A DNA stretch of 64,000 bases, taken from Nymphalis io (taxonomy: Eukaryota > Arthropoda > Insecta > Lepidoptera > Nymphalidae). Of the stretch, positions 45,016 to 58,600 are shown one piece after another. Location: the NCBI RefSeq assembly GCF_905147045.1, contig NC_065897.1, forward strand, positions 9,439,001 through 9,503,000, read 5' to 3'. Each line of letters opens with the position of its first letter. The first letter of the stretch is position 1. The notes beneath the pieces are model-generated. The model saw nothing but the letters and a program-made list of their open reading frames with translations, was not told the DNA's origin and ran no database searches. The position numbers were made by a program, and so were the translations under genes.

Positions 45016-48000
45016 TTATAGAGAAATCTTATTGAATTTAGTGGTTTTTTATTTTATATGTCTTTACATAATTATAAATTTAAAAGCTTTTAGAAATTAT
45101 CTTAATTGTATATTAGCTCTAGTAATGCCTCTAAACTAGAAAAACTAACCAACATGACTTTATATATCATTAGAAATATTATTAACAATTAAAACAAATA
45201 TTTAATTTGTCATTTCTATGTATAATAAGCACTACTAGAAAATCAACAGCGAAGATCTGAGATCCGAAGGTCCAGCACATTAAGTACAGACCGCAGCCGG
45301 TTTGTCAATCGGAGGGTGACTTTATTTAAAATCAGTGCCTTTTGTTGCTAAGATTGGGCATTGAAGCGAAAGATTTATTGGCTTCTGTATTTAAAATCGA
45401 TCGATATTTGCCTTGATTATGGTAACTCGCATTTCTAAAAAAAAATCTTAGCAATCAAAATGATGATAATGATCTATATAAATATTTCACAAAATTGAAT
45501 TTAAATATTACATTCATTTTTATGCGCGTTCTTTAATTATTTATATGAACGAAATATTTTAATTAAGTAAAACTTTTTTATTAACATATATGTTCTGTCT
45601 AAATATGTAAACGCGATTTTCACTACTGGCAGTTATTTATTGAGTTATCGAATATGGCGAAAATCCTGTTTTATGAGTCTTGGTCACTATCCAGGAACGA
45701 TATCGCTCCATCTACCAAGCAAACATGAAGTTGGAGGATGTGCTGAGATATGCGGACGGCCGGCTATCGGATAAATCGACCGGTAATAATAAAATGTAAG
45801 GGGTAAGAATGTAGATGGCTATTTAGATAATTGTTAGCTGCGTCCGCACTAGCCAGTGTATCGGAAAAGTCGTCAGATATAGGGAGGTTTTATTGCCGCC
45901 CGAGGTGGTCATTTATAGGAAAACTATAAGAACGGTCATAGGAAATGGATGATCTCGTTTTGTAGTTTCCGCACAACGGATGTGAGAAATTATTATAGCT
46001 TTAGGCGCACAATACCAGGAGTGTAACTTGTGAGTGATGAACAGTAATAATAAAAAAAACCCGCTGAATTTCTTTCGCCGGTTCTTCTCAGGGCTGGGTG
46101 TTTCTTTTGCGAACCGGTGATAGTTTCTAGTTTGACTATCAATGAGTGTAATAGTTCAATTTTGAATAATAGTATTCTGATTTTTTTGAATGCCTCATTT
46201 TATTTCATGCCATTTAGATAAAACTAAAAAATACTTTTATATTTTACATTTCTTTAGTTAGAACCTAAATAATCCAGTCCCCGACAGGTGGGAAGTGAAA
46301 TGATTCGTTATTTTTCCCTTTGCACTTTCCATCACACCATTTATTTAAACACCTTCAATCCATACCACATCGCTTTATATTTCACTAGCTAAATGTTCGC
46401 AGTATCAAGTGTCGCTGCTAAAGCGCTTTAACGTTACTCAGAGGTAGAATGTTTTATGCGTCACTGAACGCATTCTCTCGGTCCCGAAAACGGTCGAATT
46501 ATGACGGTCAACTGACCACCCAACGGAGACGCAAACGGGTAATCAGATCGACAAACATTTGCTCCTTTGATATAGATAAAACATCTTTGTATTCGCTTTG
46601 TTTTGATGTCGCCAGCATAAAACGATGACAATCTAAATACTAAGGATTATAATCTCTATGACACTCAAAATAAATCAAAATAAATTTGAGATTAACAAAT
46701 ACCCTATGAACTAATTATTATATAGAATTTAAATTAAGAAAAACTAAAATATCTTGAGAAATTCGAAGTATATTTTAAATGATACAAATCGATCAAATCG
46801 CCAGTATTATTATCGAAGTTACATACATAGGAAGACGTGACTGACATGTACACTTACTAAAGATAAGATTTATTTTTTAAATTAAGCCTTGCTACAATAA
46901 AAATAAAGATCAAATTCAAGCTAAGCCAAGTATAAAATACGTATTTGCAAGTTGGATGTTTAACGCCACCTGCGTCGGCCATCGACTCATAATATTCGGC
47001 TTAGCGCTCGCTCCATACCGCACGCACAGCGTTTTATATTAAACGACTTGAAAATGCAAGCAAGAGTACATGTGCAAATAAAAAAGAACTTTATTACTAC
47101 AAACTTAGATTATATATTAGATTGTTTTACAAACGATTAAATTAATACTTATCTATTAACCAATTATATATTGAGAAAATAAACATCATTAATTTCAAAG
47201 TCTTTATTAAAGACATTATCACATATGTTTATTGACCAAGTCGTTTTATTAAACCGTTAATGATCATACAAAGACAGGCCGCTAGCGTAATACAAACATT
47301 GAAATAAAACAATGTAGAAACTCGAGCACGTGATGCATGGGGCTGTTGAAATAATATTATCGTTACGACTTCGTACTTACTCTCCAAGGAAAATCAACAT
47401 AAAGTGAATAAAAGAAAATTATGAATCGCACGAAAATAAATTACCCCGTGTTGGCGGCAAAATAACATCACATTTGAATGCCTTTTATGCTTTATGGACC
47501 CGTAACTATATGAATAAGGACTCGGTGCTTTATGAGATATGGGAGCACGTACGCCGCATAATTTTTATACTTTACTGTTTAGAATTTATCTTACTTTGTT
47601 TAAGCACTTTCTATAACACACTCAAATGTACCGAAAAAATAAAATCACAATTTAACTAAATTGTAATATAAATCTCGTTATAATAATAAAACTGTTTTTT
47701 TCTAATTTACACACTTACGGAACTGACGGGACGTTAATTAATTCCCATATAATTTAAAACAAACTGAGCTTGTTTTTATAGAGTACGCTTAATAATAACA
47801 ATTAAACTCCAACATATTAAAATACAAACGTTAGCATCTACGTTAGATTTTAAATAAGCTTACAAATTCGGTAAAAGAGTGTAATGGTATTAAAAATAAT
47901 GAACAAACCCAAAGGAAGCTGCAATGAGATATGGCGTGTGAACGCGCAACGCCTACAAAAACTGGCACTTAGGCGCGGAATAAATTTCCAATAATTACAT

Positions 48001-48505
48001 TATCGAACAAAATCGTCCCACCTCGCCGCCCACCTCGCCGCCGAGAAATTTCTCCGTACCTCGGAAGCCCATAATTCCTAATGACATGCAATAACCGTAC
48101 CCCCAATTTTCGACATAAACCCGCCATAACAATATCGACATCAGCGAAATTTTTTCCTCAGGAATTTTTTATTTGAGAATAAGTAACACTTCACTCTGTA
48201 ATCAAAATTTTCCAAGCCACCCCGCGGGTTGGTCGGGTGTTTATCGGCCAATCAATTTGATTTTTACCACCGCTCTGATTTCACTCCTTCCATGGAATGT
48301 TAAAACGTACGTGCCTGGCCATCCCTGACTTGTTTGAATAGATCAAACATGTAAAATATATACACATAAAATATAAATTTTATAAAATATTGCTGATAGA
48401 ACAGGACCATCCAGTATTTAGATAGGTATCCTGTATTTAAGTTAGCATTCATTTTCTTATATGAAGTGAAACTACTAAATAAATACGATATGGAACTTAA
48501 AAAGT
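45016..48505. other. Intergenic DNA with a candidate regulatory block
   Basis: No gene found. The block 47930-48310 is notably less AT-rich. It includes a tandem 13-bp repeat (CCCACCTCGCCGC, about 48018-48042) and several homeodomain-like cores (AATAATTACATT, CCTAATGAC, CAATCAATTTGATT). Another mixed-composition stretch is at 45640-45960. Confidence 0.4.
46062..46165. repeat. Dispersed repeat C, diverged copy
   Basis: CGCCGGTTCTTCTCAGGGCT and GCGAACCGGTGATAGTTTCT match the copy at 37040-37145. Confidence 0.6.
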
Positions 48506-48796
48506 AACAGCTTGTAAATTTCTCTGCTTAGGCCTCGGCCTTTTAGGAGATTAGCAGCTCATTCCATCACGCTGCTCTAAAGCAGGTTGGTGAATACATA
48601 TGTAGAAGAATTTCCGTGAAATTAGACACCGTGAGAAAACCATGCAGGTTTTCTATGTTTTTCTTCACTTTGTTTTTCTTGACTGCTGAGCACGAGATAA
48701 ATTATAAGCACTTGAAAACAATGATGCTTATCTCACTTTGAATCCGCAGTATCGGTTAAGATTCACGCGTTCTAACCCCTGGGCCATGTTGACTCT
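48506..48796 (-). mobile_element. Diverged SINE family A copy
   Basis: Minus-strand copy with an inserted or rearranged body around 48630-48690. The right end keeps CGGTTAAGATTCACGCGTTC and CTGGGCCATG from the tRNA-like head. Confidence 0.8.
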
Positions 48797-50185
48797 GGAA
48801 CAAAGAATGTATTCTTAAATTAACTAAAGCTTGTTCCAACCACAAGAGAAGTAAAGACAAATAGATAACTATGACATTAAATTGACGCCATATCATTGTT
48901 CAAGATCGTAAATAATCTATGATTTTCATTATGGATTGGCTAAAAAAATGAATGTCGGCGAAGTTGTTATCGAAACTTCGAAAGCAAAATTAAAGTTGAT
49001 ATATGTAGTTCAGTGAAATAGTGTTGTATTATAAATAATAGTTAATCAAGAACTGTTTGTAGTAAATATAGGAGAGCAATTAGCAAATCGCATGGAATAC
49101 GTAAATCTAAGTTTTGTTTACTCCTTCTTTGGAATATGGCTATAGATCAGTACACCTTGAACCGAAGCGACATGATAGCACTCTTTTATTTTGTATCTTA
49201 TTAAACACTAATGCAAAATTTAGTTAATCTATCTGATTCGTAACGTTAACAATATCAAATTTCGTTGAATTTTATATATTCATATGATTATCGTCCACTG
49301 GATTGGAAACGTATTTATATTCGGTCCGGTCCGATGTTTCAATTGCATTGACACTTTACCTCCATAATCCGGTTATTGAAGAAGGGTGGAAAGCTAAGTT
49401 TTTTTTATTAAATTTGGACTTGACTTTGCATCTTCATGTACTTACGAAGTATTGTTGAAGATATCATGTTTTTTATGGTTGTAGTTTTTTTTCTAAATAC
49501 TTAAAATATAAGCAAGTATTATAAGTTTTTAGAAAAATATTTATTTATTAATTTACAACTATTTACATTTTTGTTCACAGCTTTTAAATATGCAAATGGT
49601 TATTATGTATAGACGTATTGCCGCTACAATTTTGGAGATGTACAAATCTTGCGGACAAAGTTTTTGTGTATCTGTTATTGAAAGTGAAAGGGATAATGAA
49701 CTATATAAGAATAATTATATGCAACGAAATAACACATTATAGTATATGGCCGTATGAAACTTAAACTGAAATAATAAACAAGTTATATATCATTCAAATT
49801 AGTGTGGATTATACATTAATTAATCAAACATACAAAAAAAACTTTCCACTTCCATATACGTATGATATAAATTATTCATATTACCGTTTAATAAGAGCTT
49901 TCTTAAATATAGATCAAGGGTTAAGAGTTCCATTTCCACAAAGAGCTCACTCAACTCAAGAATCTGATCACGTTTCAGCTTCCTTATGACTAATGACCAG
50001 CTCACATGCCCTCACACCTCACGTTTTATATTCAAATCATACAGCTTCCTTGCCCTGATTAATGCCATTTTCTTTATAAACAGTAGACGCCTTATGTTTT
50101 AAGAACCGACAAATCGCGAACATAAATTTAAATAAAGTTTTGAACAATATAGAATTTTTTATTCACCGTTAAAGTTCACAGATAA
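48797..50185. other. AT-rich intergenic DNA
   Basis: Open frames of about 60 codons on both strands over 49804-50005 overlap and look accidental. Nothing recognised. Confidence 0.5.
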
Positions 50186-50494
50186 GTAACAGTAACAGCC
50201 TGTAAATGTCCCACTGCTGGGCTAAGGCCTCCTCTCCCTTTTTTTTTTTTGAGGAGAAGGTTTGGAGCTTATTCCACCACGCTGCTCCAGTGCGGGTTGG
50301 TGGAATACACATGTGGCAGAATTTCGATGAAATTAGACACATGCAGGTTTCCTCACGATGTTTTCCTTCAGCGAAAAGCACGAGATGAATTATAAACAGA
50401 AATTAAGCACATGTAAATTCAGAGGTGCTTGCCCGGTTTTGAACCCACGTTCATCGGTTAAGATTCACGCGTTCTTACCACTGGACCATCTTGT
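50186..50494 (-). mobile_element. SINE family A copy, full-length, with 11-bp TSD
   Basis: 309 bp, very similar to 35316-35625, with a T12 run at 50238-50249. TTCACAGATAA flanks it exactly at 50175-50185 and 50495-50505. The A and B boxes are at the right end on the minus strand. Confidence 0.92.
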
Positions 50495-50608
50495 TTCACA
50501 GATAAAGATATTGACAATCTATACTATTTTTTAAAGGAAGGCGAATGGGAATGTGAACCATCTAGTAATAATACATACCAATAAAATATAATAATAAATA
50601 CATATAAG

Positions 50609-50718
50609 TGATTACCACTGCCAAAAGACATTGATGATGTAAGAAATATTAATCACTCTATACATCGCCAAAGCCACCAACCGTGGGAACTAAGGTATTA
50701 TGTCTCTTGTACCTATTA
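50609..50718 (-). repeat. Family B fragment, minus strand
   Basis: GTGATTACCACTGCCAAAAG, CATTGATGATGTAAGAAATA and CACCAACCGTGGGAACTAAG match the 3' third of family B in reverse. Confidence 0.7.
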
Positions 50719-52060
50719 TTTAACAAATATAAGATATTATATATTTTTATTATTCGATTTGAAACAAACCCTATGATTAAACTAAATCTGAACAAACTTA
50801 AACATTTGCAGTTCTCTCATTTGTAAGACGTCTGGGTACGCCTTAGACAAATTAATAACGAGATAAAGAAACTCGGCGGGTCTTAATTCATTAATTAACC
50901 TAATTGTATTTGCCACGGCTCCCATTATGATGGTGTTTTTGTGATTAGTACAGTGTAGCTATGACGCTTCACTTATTATAACTTCATAGTGCAATAGTTC
51001 TGCAATATTAAATATTTTCTATGTGTGTGCAAGCAATTCCTAGTAAACGTATGTGTGTTTGGGCGATATGATTTTTAATACGTCACAGCTCACAGCGAAT
51101 TTATCATAATGGCTATATTTATATCTTACTTATTTATTGTACTCACATGTATTAATTATTATATGTAACCAAACCCTAGAATATAAATATTAATAGTTAC
51201 TAAGAAATACGGGTTTTCAAGTGTAATGCGTAGAACTCGTCAAAATAAATCGCCTGAGCCCAAAAAAATAGTATTCCTGGTACAACTAAAGGTACAAAAC
51301 AAATAAAAATAAATCTGACACATCGAGGTAAAAGATACCAAGTAAAATACATTTTAAAAATTATATTTTAAATAGTACTTCTCTGTACATAATACTCTAT
51401 GGCACGGAATCTGTACGTTTGTTTGATTACCAAAGAAAGGGGTAAATCGAAAAGTTTCAACGAAGAAAAATTTGGCAATTTGAAAAAAACAAAATAAGCG
51501 CCGAACCGGCTGTTAGAAAGATTTTTCACTTTCAAACATTAATTGCTACGGGAAGCAACCTTTCAAGCAGCCTTTGTTTTACCGTCAACCTAATATATTT
51601 TCTATATGTATTCCTGAGAAACATATAAATACAACTGCAAAGTTACTTTACGAGACAGGTAACTAGAAATATATACCACAGATGCGAATACAAAGAAAAA
51701 TGTAGGGAGCGAAATTGTTTTTTTCAATAATATAATTTAGTGTTGCCATAACCAAACTTTGTAAATAAAGTCGAAACAAATTATAGCTCCCCGTGTCGCA
51801 CATATCATAGGTGCAATACGCGGCAGTAAAAAAGTTCCTATCTGTATTTCGTACTGTTATTTGCGAAGTTTTTCAAATCGGTTATAGCTTGTTTTTCTAT
51901 CGGTACGTAATGTAAACAATAAATGGTAAAAATACAATAGATCAATTTCTGTGTTATGACAACATAACAATAAAAAAATGCAAATAAATACGCCCTAATA
52001 TATAGGTACATATATGTTTTTCTATCCATATGTAATATTAAGAAGTAATGTAAAATTTAC
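50719..52060. other. AT-rich intergenic DNA
   Basis: No coding or repeat signal that I recognise. Confidence 0.5.
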
Positions 52061-52366
52061 TGGTGGTAGAGCTTTGTGCAAGCTCTTCTGGGTAGGTACC
52101 ACCCACTCATCAGATATTCTACCGCAAAACCGCAATACTTGATATTGTTGTGTTCCGGTTTGAAGGGTGAGTGAGCCAGTGTAATTACAGGCGCAAGGGA
52201 CATAAAATCTTAGTTCCCAAGGTTGGTGGCGCATTGGCTATAAGCGATGGTTGACATTTCTTACAATGCCAATGTCTAAGGGCGTTTGGTGACCACTTAC
52301 CATCAGGTGGCCCATATGCTCGTCCACCTTCCTATTCTATAAAAAATATATATATATATATATATA
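52061..52366 (+). repeat. Family B repeat, most complete copy, with AT tail
   Basis: About 285 bp from TGGTGGTAGAGCTTTGTGCA to CACCTTCCTATTCTATAAAA, followed by an AT microsatellite (52346-52366). The family is very common in Lepidoptera. Its A-rich end suggests a LINE-dependent retroposon; I am not sure whether it is a SINE or the 3' end of a LINE. Confidence 0.85.
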
Positions 52367-52884
52367 AAAAATTAAAAAATAAATACTTACAACACATTAA
52401 GTTATAAACAATTACGTATCACATAATTAAAAAATTAAAAAAATTATTAAATATCTTTATAACTTTGTTTATGTTATTGTTTTGCTCTTCGAATGAAAAC
52501 GAACATTTCAAAGTGAAAGGGCACTTAATTGAGTTTGTTCAGGACAAAACAAAGAAGTGAAACTTTTAAATTGAGTGTCCGTGAAGTGTTGGCTACATGT
52601 TGATCTTTGCTACCTGCCCTCTAAAGTTAATATTTTCTTTGCCCAAGTACTCTGACGCTGAGCTAAAGGAATGCACTAAGTTTTCTTTTTCGTATTGTTT
52701 GTCTTACTTTCAATATAACTTTCGTCATTTCTTATAACAACTTTTAACAAACTGACACGTATCTATTTTTGTTTTTTAATTTTCGTTTGAATATTATTGT
52801 TTTTGGTTAAGATTTAAAAACTAAACATATTTTTTTTAAAAGAGAACGTGGTTATTTCTTTAAATACTTTATTATTTAATGCAG
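52367..52884. other. AT-rich intergenic DNA
   Basis: Nothing recognised. Confidence 0.5.
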
Positions 52885-53014
52885 AACCACGTGAATCTTA
52901 ATCGAAGTTTGTGGGTTCAAGCCTGGGCAGACATCACTGGATTTCCATGTGCCTAATTTTTGTTTATAATTCATTTCGTGCACGGCGGTGAAGGAAAATG
53001 TCGCGTGAAAACCT
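52885..53014 (+). mobile_element. SINE family A fragment, plus strand
   Basis: CCACGTGAATCTTAATCGAA, GTGGGTTCAAGCCTGGGCAG and GTTTATAATTCATTTCGTGC correspond to the head and first body part of family A. The 3' part is missing. Confidence 0.75.
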
Positions 53015-54644
53015 ATTTACCAGCCGGCTTTGGAAAAGCATTTTTTTATAAATAATATTTTCAATATCAATATATAAATTTCCTATTTAACATAAGGTTA
53101 ATTAATAAAAAAAATTGAAATAAGTTTAGTTTAGTTTTTTCCTTGAAACTTTCGAAAAACATATATTTACGTTTGACATTATTGCGGTATTTATATCCAT
53201 TCGAATATTCAGTTTTAGTATACAGCTACTGCTGATTATTCATCTTCATGATAGTAATTTTGTATAACTTATTTAACAGCTATATTCGTCCTCAATAAAT
53301 AGGCTATCTAACGCAAATAAATTATATATTGAAATAATTGATTATATAGAACTATTAGTTCCTGAGAGAGCGCATTCAACCACACAATGTTACCAACTTT
53401 ATAATTTAATAATAAACATAGATTATAATAATAATAAATATTTCACCGCAATATTTTATAATAATATTATTTAATTAAACTAGTTAATAAATTCCAAGTC
53501 GTATGTTACATTTAATCAAGTCGACAAGTAGGCAATCAGTGAGTGGTCCCGGAATTAGAATTGAATGTAAATGTGCGGGCTTTATCGGGATTATAGTGTT
53601 CGTCTGCGAACGGGAGATAGTTACGGCTCTACGTCCGAGCCCCGTAACACGTGTGCTGCCAATGTAAGTTGAGACGGGATGTTTTAGAATAAACATATAT
53701 AAACGAGTATAAATGATGAGAAATAATGAGTATAAAAATAATGTTTTGTTTAGTATAAAATAATCATTAATTTTATGATTGAGCGTGGAATACTGAGATG
53801 TATAAGCTGTGCTGGAGAATCAGTGATGAAGGAAGAAACACAACCGCAATCCTCATAAGTTGTACTTTTGAAAACTGGACTACAAGGGGCGGGTACTAGT
53901 TGTTCGTATGGACGAGATAAAGATAACAAGATGATTTTTGAAAAAACGATCAGACGGAAAACACACGTAGACCGAAGCTCAGATGCTTCGATGCCTACGA
54001 GCAAGGCTGTAAAAATGTTGATATACCGAGTTGGACCTAAAGCCGAAAATAGTTCGGTCTGGCAAAGTCTGCTTGACTCGGGTAAAGAGGCTGTAATATC
54101 TTTGATAATGAAGATAAAATCATTATTCGATAATATCACAGCACTCTTCATAAATGTAACTGGATGAAGGTCTTAAAAATCAAATCTAGAAATCTTATAT
54201 AAGTACAAAAATATATGTAAGTAGAAGGTATTTATTAGCTCAAATATATCTTGCAAACAATTTATTCAACTTAAAATAAAACATTTTTACAAGGTATCTA
54301 GATGATTAATAAACAGCAATTAGAGTCCTTATGGTTCAAAATAAAATGGACGTAAGACGGCCGCGAGGCACCCATATCACCTCTTTAACAAATTTTACTG
54401 CCAACTAATCCGCCCTTTTCGCAGAACAACCCTTATGATATGTGTACACTGCTTTGCGTTTGAATTGTAATATATGAATAATAAATTTAATGAATAAATG
54501 AAGATGAAGAATAAATAAAAGTAATTTTATTTGTCATAATTATGCAGCCATGCGTATAGAATGTAGAACAATATTACTCGTTTGTTTTTAAATAGGAAGG
54601 CTAGCGAACAAACCCATAAATATTAAAACCGCCAAACTTATATC
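53015..54644. other. Intergenic DNA with overlapping, unproven ORFs
   Basis: Overlapping open frames lie at 53859-54167 (+) and 53750-54151 (-), about 100 and 133 codons. Neither has a recognised domain, and the plus frame has no ATG near its start. The local composition is less AT-rich, so a decayed element or a hidden exon cannot be excluded. Confidence 0.3.
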
Positions 54645-54953
54645 ATGGTAGGGCTTTGTGCAAGCCTGTCTGGGTGGGTACCAGCTCATTAGACATTCTA
54701 TCGCCAAACAGCAATAATTATTACTGTTGCATTTCGATTTGAAGGGTGAATGAGCCAATGTAACTAAAGTACAACGGACATAACGTCTAAGTTCTCGATT
54801 GGTAACGTATTGGCGATTTAAGATTGGTTAATATAATTTTACAGTGCCGATGTCTATGGGCGGTGGTTTCATTTAACATCAATATAAATATTGCTGTTTG
54901 GCGGGAGAGTATTTGAAGTATGGGTGGTACCCACTCAGACGGACTTGCACAAC
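54645..54953. repeat. Family B copy with inverted second fragment
   Basis: A forward copy (54645-54887) is followed directly by a reversed piece of the same element (54889-54953: TTGCTGTTTGGCGGGAGAGT and GGGTGGTACCCACTCAGACG). The reversed piece can pair with the start of the forward copy. Confidence 0.82.
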
Positions 54954-55597
54954 TTGGTCTTGTCCGTCCGTCCAAGTAAACGAATAAATAGTAAACGAAT
55001 TTGGCTTCTAAGTTAATATTTGTTATTTAATTTACAGAAGACGGAATCAGTGTACGCCTATCACTACATGTCTTGTATTTAGATACCAGTTATGAGGATA
55101 TTATCCCGTATAAATCTAGGTTATTTCGGTCGGATAAACTTTGTTATGAAATATACACTCAATTAATTTGCGGTTTATGTAAGTTAAGGTGAAAATTTAA
55201 CACGTATGTTAAACTTAAATAAACAAATTTTAATGTATATAATACATTTATTAACTGTTATCAGCTATGAATTTGATGTTTTGATTAACCATTAAAAATA
55301 TATATTAAGATAAAGTAAAGGCTAGAATTCATAATATCAATGTATATGTTAGTCTTTATTTAACTGAACTTATGTTATTTCAGCTACAGTTATTTAACAA
55401 ACTTTAATTAACGACAAGTCACTTTATTCATACGAAATCGTAACCAATCTGCGACCAAGTACACGCAATTTCATTAATAGTTTCAAAGTTGTTTCACTAA
55501 ATCACATCCGCGTATTGGAACTATCATTAAGGTTCCTAAGCGATCGCAGAGCTGTCAATCCCGCCAAACCGCGCATTACGCTAAATGGCTCGCGTAA

Positions 55598-55631
55598 CGG
55601 GATGGGTCTCGGGATTCCGGGATCCCGGGAT
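55598..55631. repeat. Cluster of four CGGGAT hexamers with palindrome
   Basis: CGGGAT occurs at 55598, 55610, 55618 and 55626. The last two lie in the 12-bp palindrome CCGGGATCCCGG (55617-55628). Confidence 0.7.
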
Positions 55632-58600
55632 AGGGGAGGAAATAGTAGCAACATGCAAGGATATTCCGCTACTTATGGACAATAAAGCAATGTTACATGA
55701 CTACCGGGCCTCGGAAATGGGTGTATTTATTATCTAATTTAGTTATGTGACCCAATTATGTGATTTGGGTAATGTTTTACGTGACCAAATGCTAGAATTA
55801 TTTATAACATAAAAGAGAGATTAAATTTTTTAAAGATATTCTTTATAACAATAGGTAGCATTAAACGATGAAAAAGAAACCGAAAATACTTGGTAAAATT
55901 AGTATGTTATCAATTCGCAGCAATGTCGATAATCAAAATAAATGCAAGTACTGCTTGAGAAAGTTAATTAGCTTTGATAACGTCATCTTTATTTCGTTAT
56001 ATAGTCACAAAAAATAAAACCATAACTTTATGTTTTTATTGTTTGTTCGGAGACAATCTAATAAAAAAAAATATATAAACAAAAAACCATTCACTTCAAA
56101 TTCGATACTACCTTGCATTTATTTGTTGATTTAAATTTCAAGAGTAGCAATATCAGACGGCAATAATATTCAGTCGGGAAGCATTATCGCTGTTTGACTT
56201 CACATTAAATCTTAGCGGCGGCCCATAAATAACGCAAACTTTTATCCTGCCCGAAATAAGCACTCAAAAATGCAAAGAGCAGAACGGTATAGAAGCACGT
56301 TCACTAAATTTATTTTGTTTCGTACAATTCAAATAACCATAACTCACAGAACCAACGTAAGCCTATCTAACGATATAATGAAACGCCATTAAGTTTCCAA
56401 GTAAAGCTTAAGTTTAGAGTTTGCTTTCTTACCTCGAGATAAAGATGTCTTTTCGATTTATTGATCCCTCTTACTCGTGATAATGGAAGCGTTCAATTTA
56501 TCTGACATTCGCCGTCCTCGCAATTGCTTAAAGTTTAAAATATTAACGGAATTCATTTAAAACCGTATTCCAGATTAAATTATAATCATAATAAAGCCTA
56601 TTTACAAAGGTACATATTTATAAATCAAAAATAAAACAATAATTGATTTTTTTAAATTATTAATCCATCAGAAATATCTGTCTGCACACTTTACATAATG
56701 GTTAACAGAACCAACGAAGCGCGGGCAACTACGTCGTAAGGTCGATCGCCATCTTAACACGATAATTAGGCGTTTCGTATTCAGTCCGCGTGGATCGTAT
56801 GAATTTTACCTATTGTCTGACATTGGACCTCGGAAGCTATATCATTTCGCACCTACCTTCGATCTACTTAAGGGTAGGGGAGTGAAAAACGGGACACATT
56901 ATAAAAGGTCTACGATCTAACACCATATTGGTAACTTTTCATTTTAAATGTAAATCTTTCTGTATTTTTGTAATTAAATCGAAAAATATTTTGCAACAGT
57001 ATTAATTTAAAATATAAATATACGTATGTCTCATTTATTTGCACAAAAACCGAATAAACATCACTCAATTCTCTCTCTTAACTAGCTCCCTTGTTTGCGT
57101 CTGCACGTCTATTTATACCCAGACAATCCCTCAACAGTTAAACAAATGCTCCCATTGAAAAATATTAATCTTAGAACGCCGCCTAATCGATATTTATGCA
57201 TGGTCGGAACTAATTTCCATGAAGCGATATGGTATATCGCAAATGCTTAACAAATTCAATCAACTGATGCTGTTTACCATCAATACATTCATCCGCTTTC
57301 CTCATTATCTCACAAATTATATTAAAAAAGGAAAAGCTATTTCCTATACTTATCCTAAATAATATAACTAATTTTATAATCGATAAACGCGACTAAAGTT
57401 TAAAATGATTTTGTTTAATTTGAATGCAAAAAAGGACAATAAAGTGTTGTGGTCTACTAGGAAGTCATAAGTTTTAGAATATTAATAACTCTTAGTAGAA
57501 AAAAAAGATAATTATGATGGTATATGCAGACATTAGGAAGTCTGTACACGGCTGTCTAGACGCGGCTCCAGCGAGCGAATATTTGATTATGTAAAAAGAT
57601 CAAATAGTGGAACAATATCACTTTATTGACATTTATTGTTATAAATGTCGAGCTTACGATTCATTTTGGTTTAAATTTCAAGTGGGTTGTTATTTATCGT
57701 ATAACCAAATAAATAAATTTTATATTTCAAATTTAATGATTAAATAAACTGACGAATTATAAAAAATACATTACTGGCAATTTATCATTGTTTTAATGAT
57801 TGCATTTAATACTGAAATATATAATAAAAATTAAATACAATTATTTAAAATATACGCAATTTCTGTCGTAAGTAAAGTAAAATTCAAGTTAAAAACCTAT
57901 AATGATAAAGTGCCTCAGTCCAAGCGAAGTATTGCATTTTCACGGCTATTTTTCAGCCAATGATCCATAAAATTCTGCCAGGGAAGGAACGTACGAAGGA
58001 ACAAAACCGAAACAACGTAAATTAAAAATGCACGAAAAAGAAGCACAAGCGAACAAGTAAAGGGGACCAGTTATGACAAATACGTGAGTGAATGGTGTTA
58101 ATGAAAATGAACCTTCGAAAAAAGAACAGCAAAAAGTATCCAAGCTTAAAAATTAGGCAGAACATTCCACTGATATTTGTTTTTAAATTTAAAAATTGAA
58201 CATATATTTGTATTCAGAATAAATACCTGACTATAAATATACGATCCGTTTTTGCTATTCTATTCTATTGCAATATAATCATTGAAAGAAAAATAAATAA
58301 AGAATGCTATTTATGTATTTTGAAATAAAAGAGCATTAAGTCGTATAAAATTAAAAGTATAATTGAGAATTTCTTAATCAAATCGACTCGAATCGAGTCA
58401 TCTACTTTTCACCACTAAAAGTATTGTGTACATCAGTTATAAACCATGTAAATTTCAGACAAATGGTTTAATTAACCTGATGGGGTTATGACTGATCGCC
58501 TTGAATTTGCAAATTTCGTCGCAATTAGAAACATTTGCAAATCTCATATCAATTAGGCAGCCACCCAACATCACGCCCTCGTAATTGTTTTTGAATGCGT

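Noticed and set aside
57946..58143. Short minus-strand frame rich in Phe, Ser and Cys
   Set aside because: Typical antisense of a Lys- and Glu-rich stretch; no homologue recognised and no splice context.
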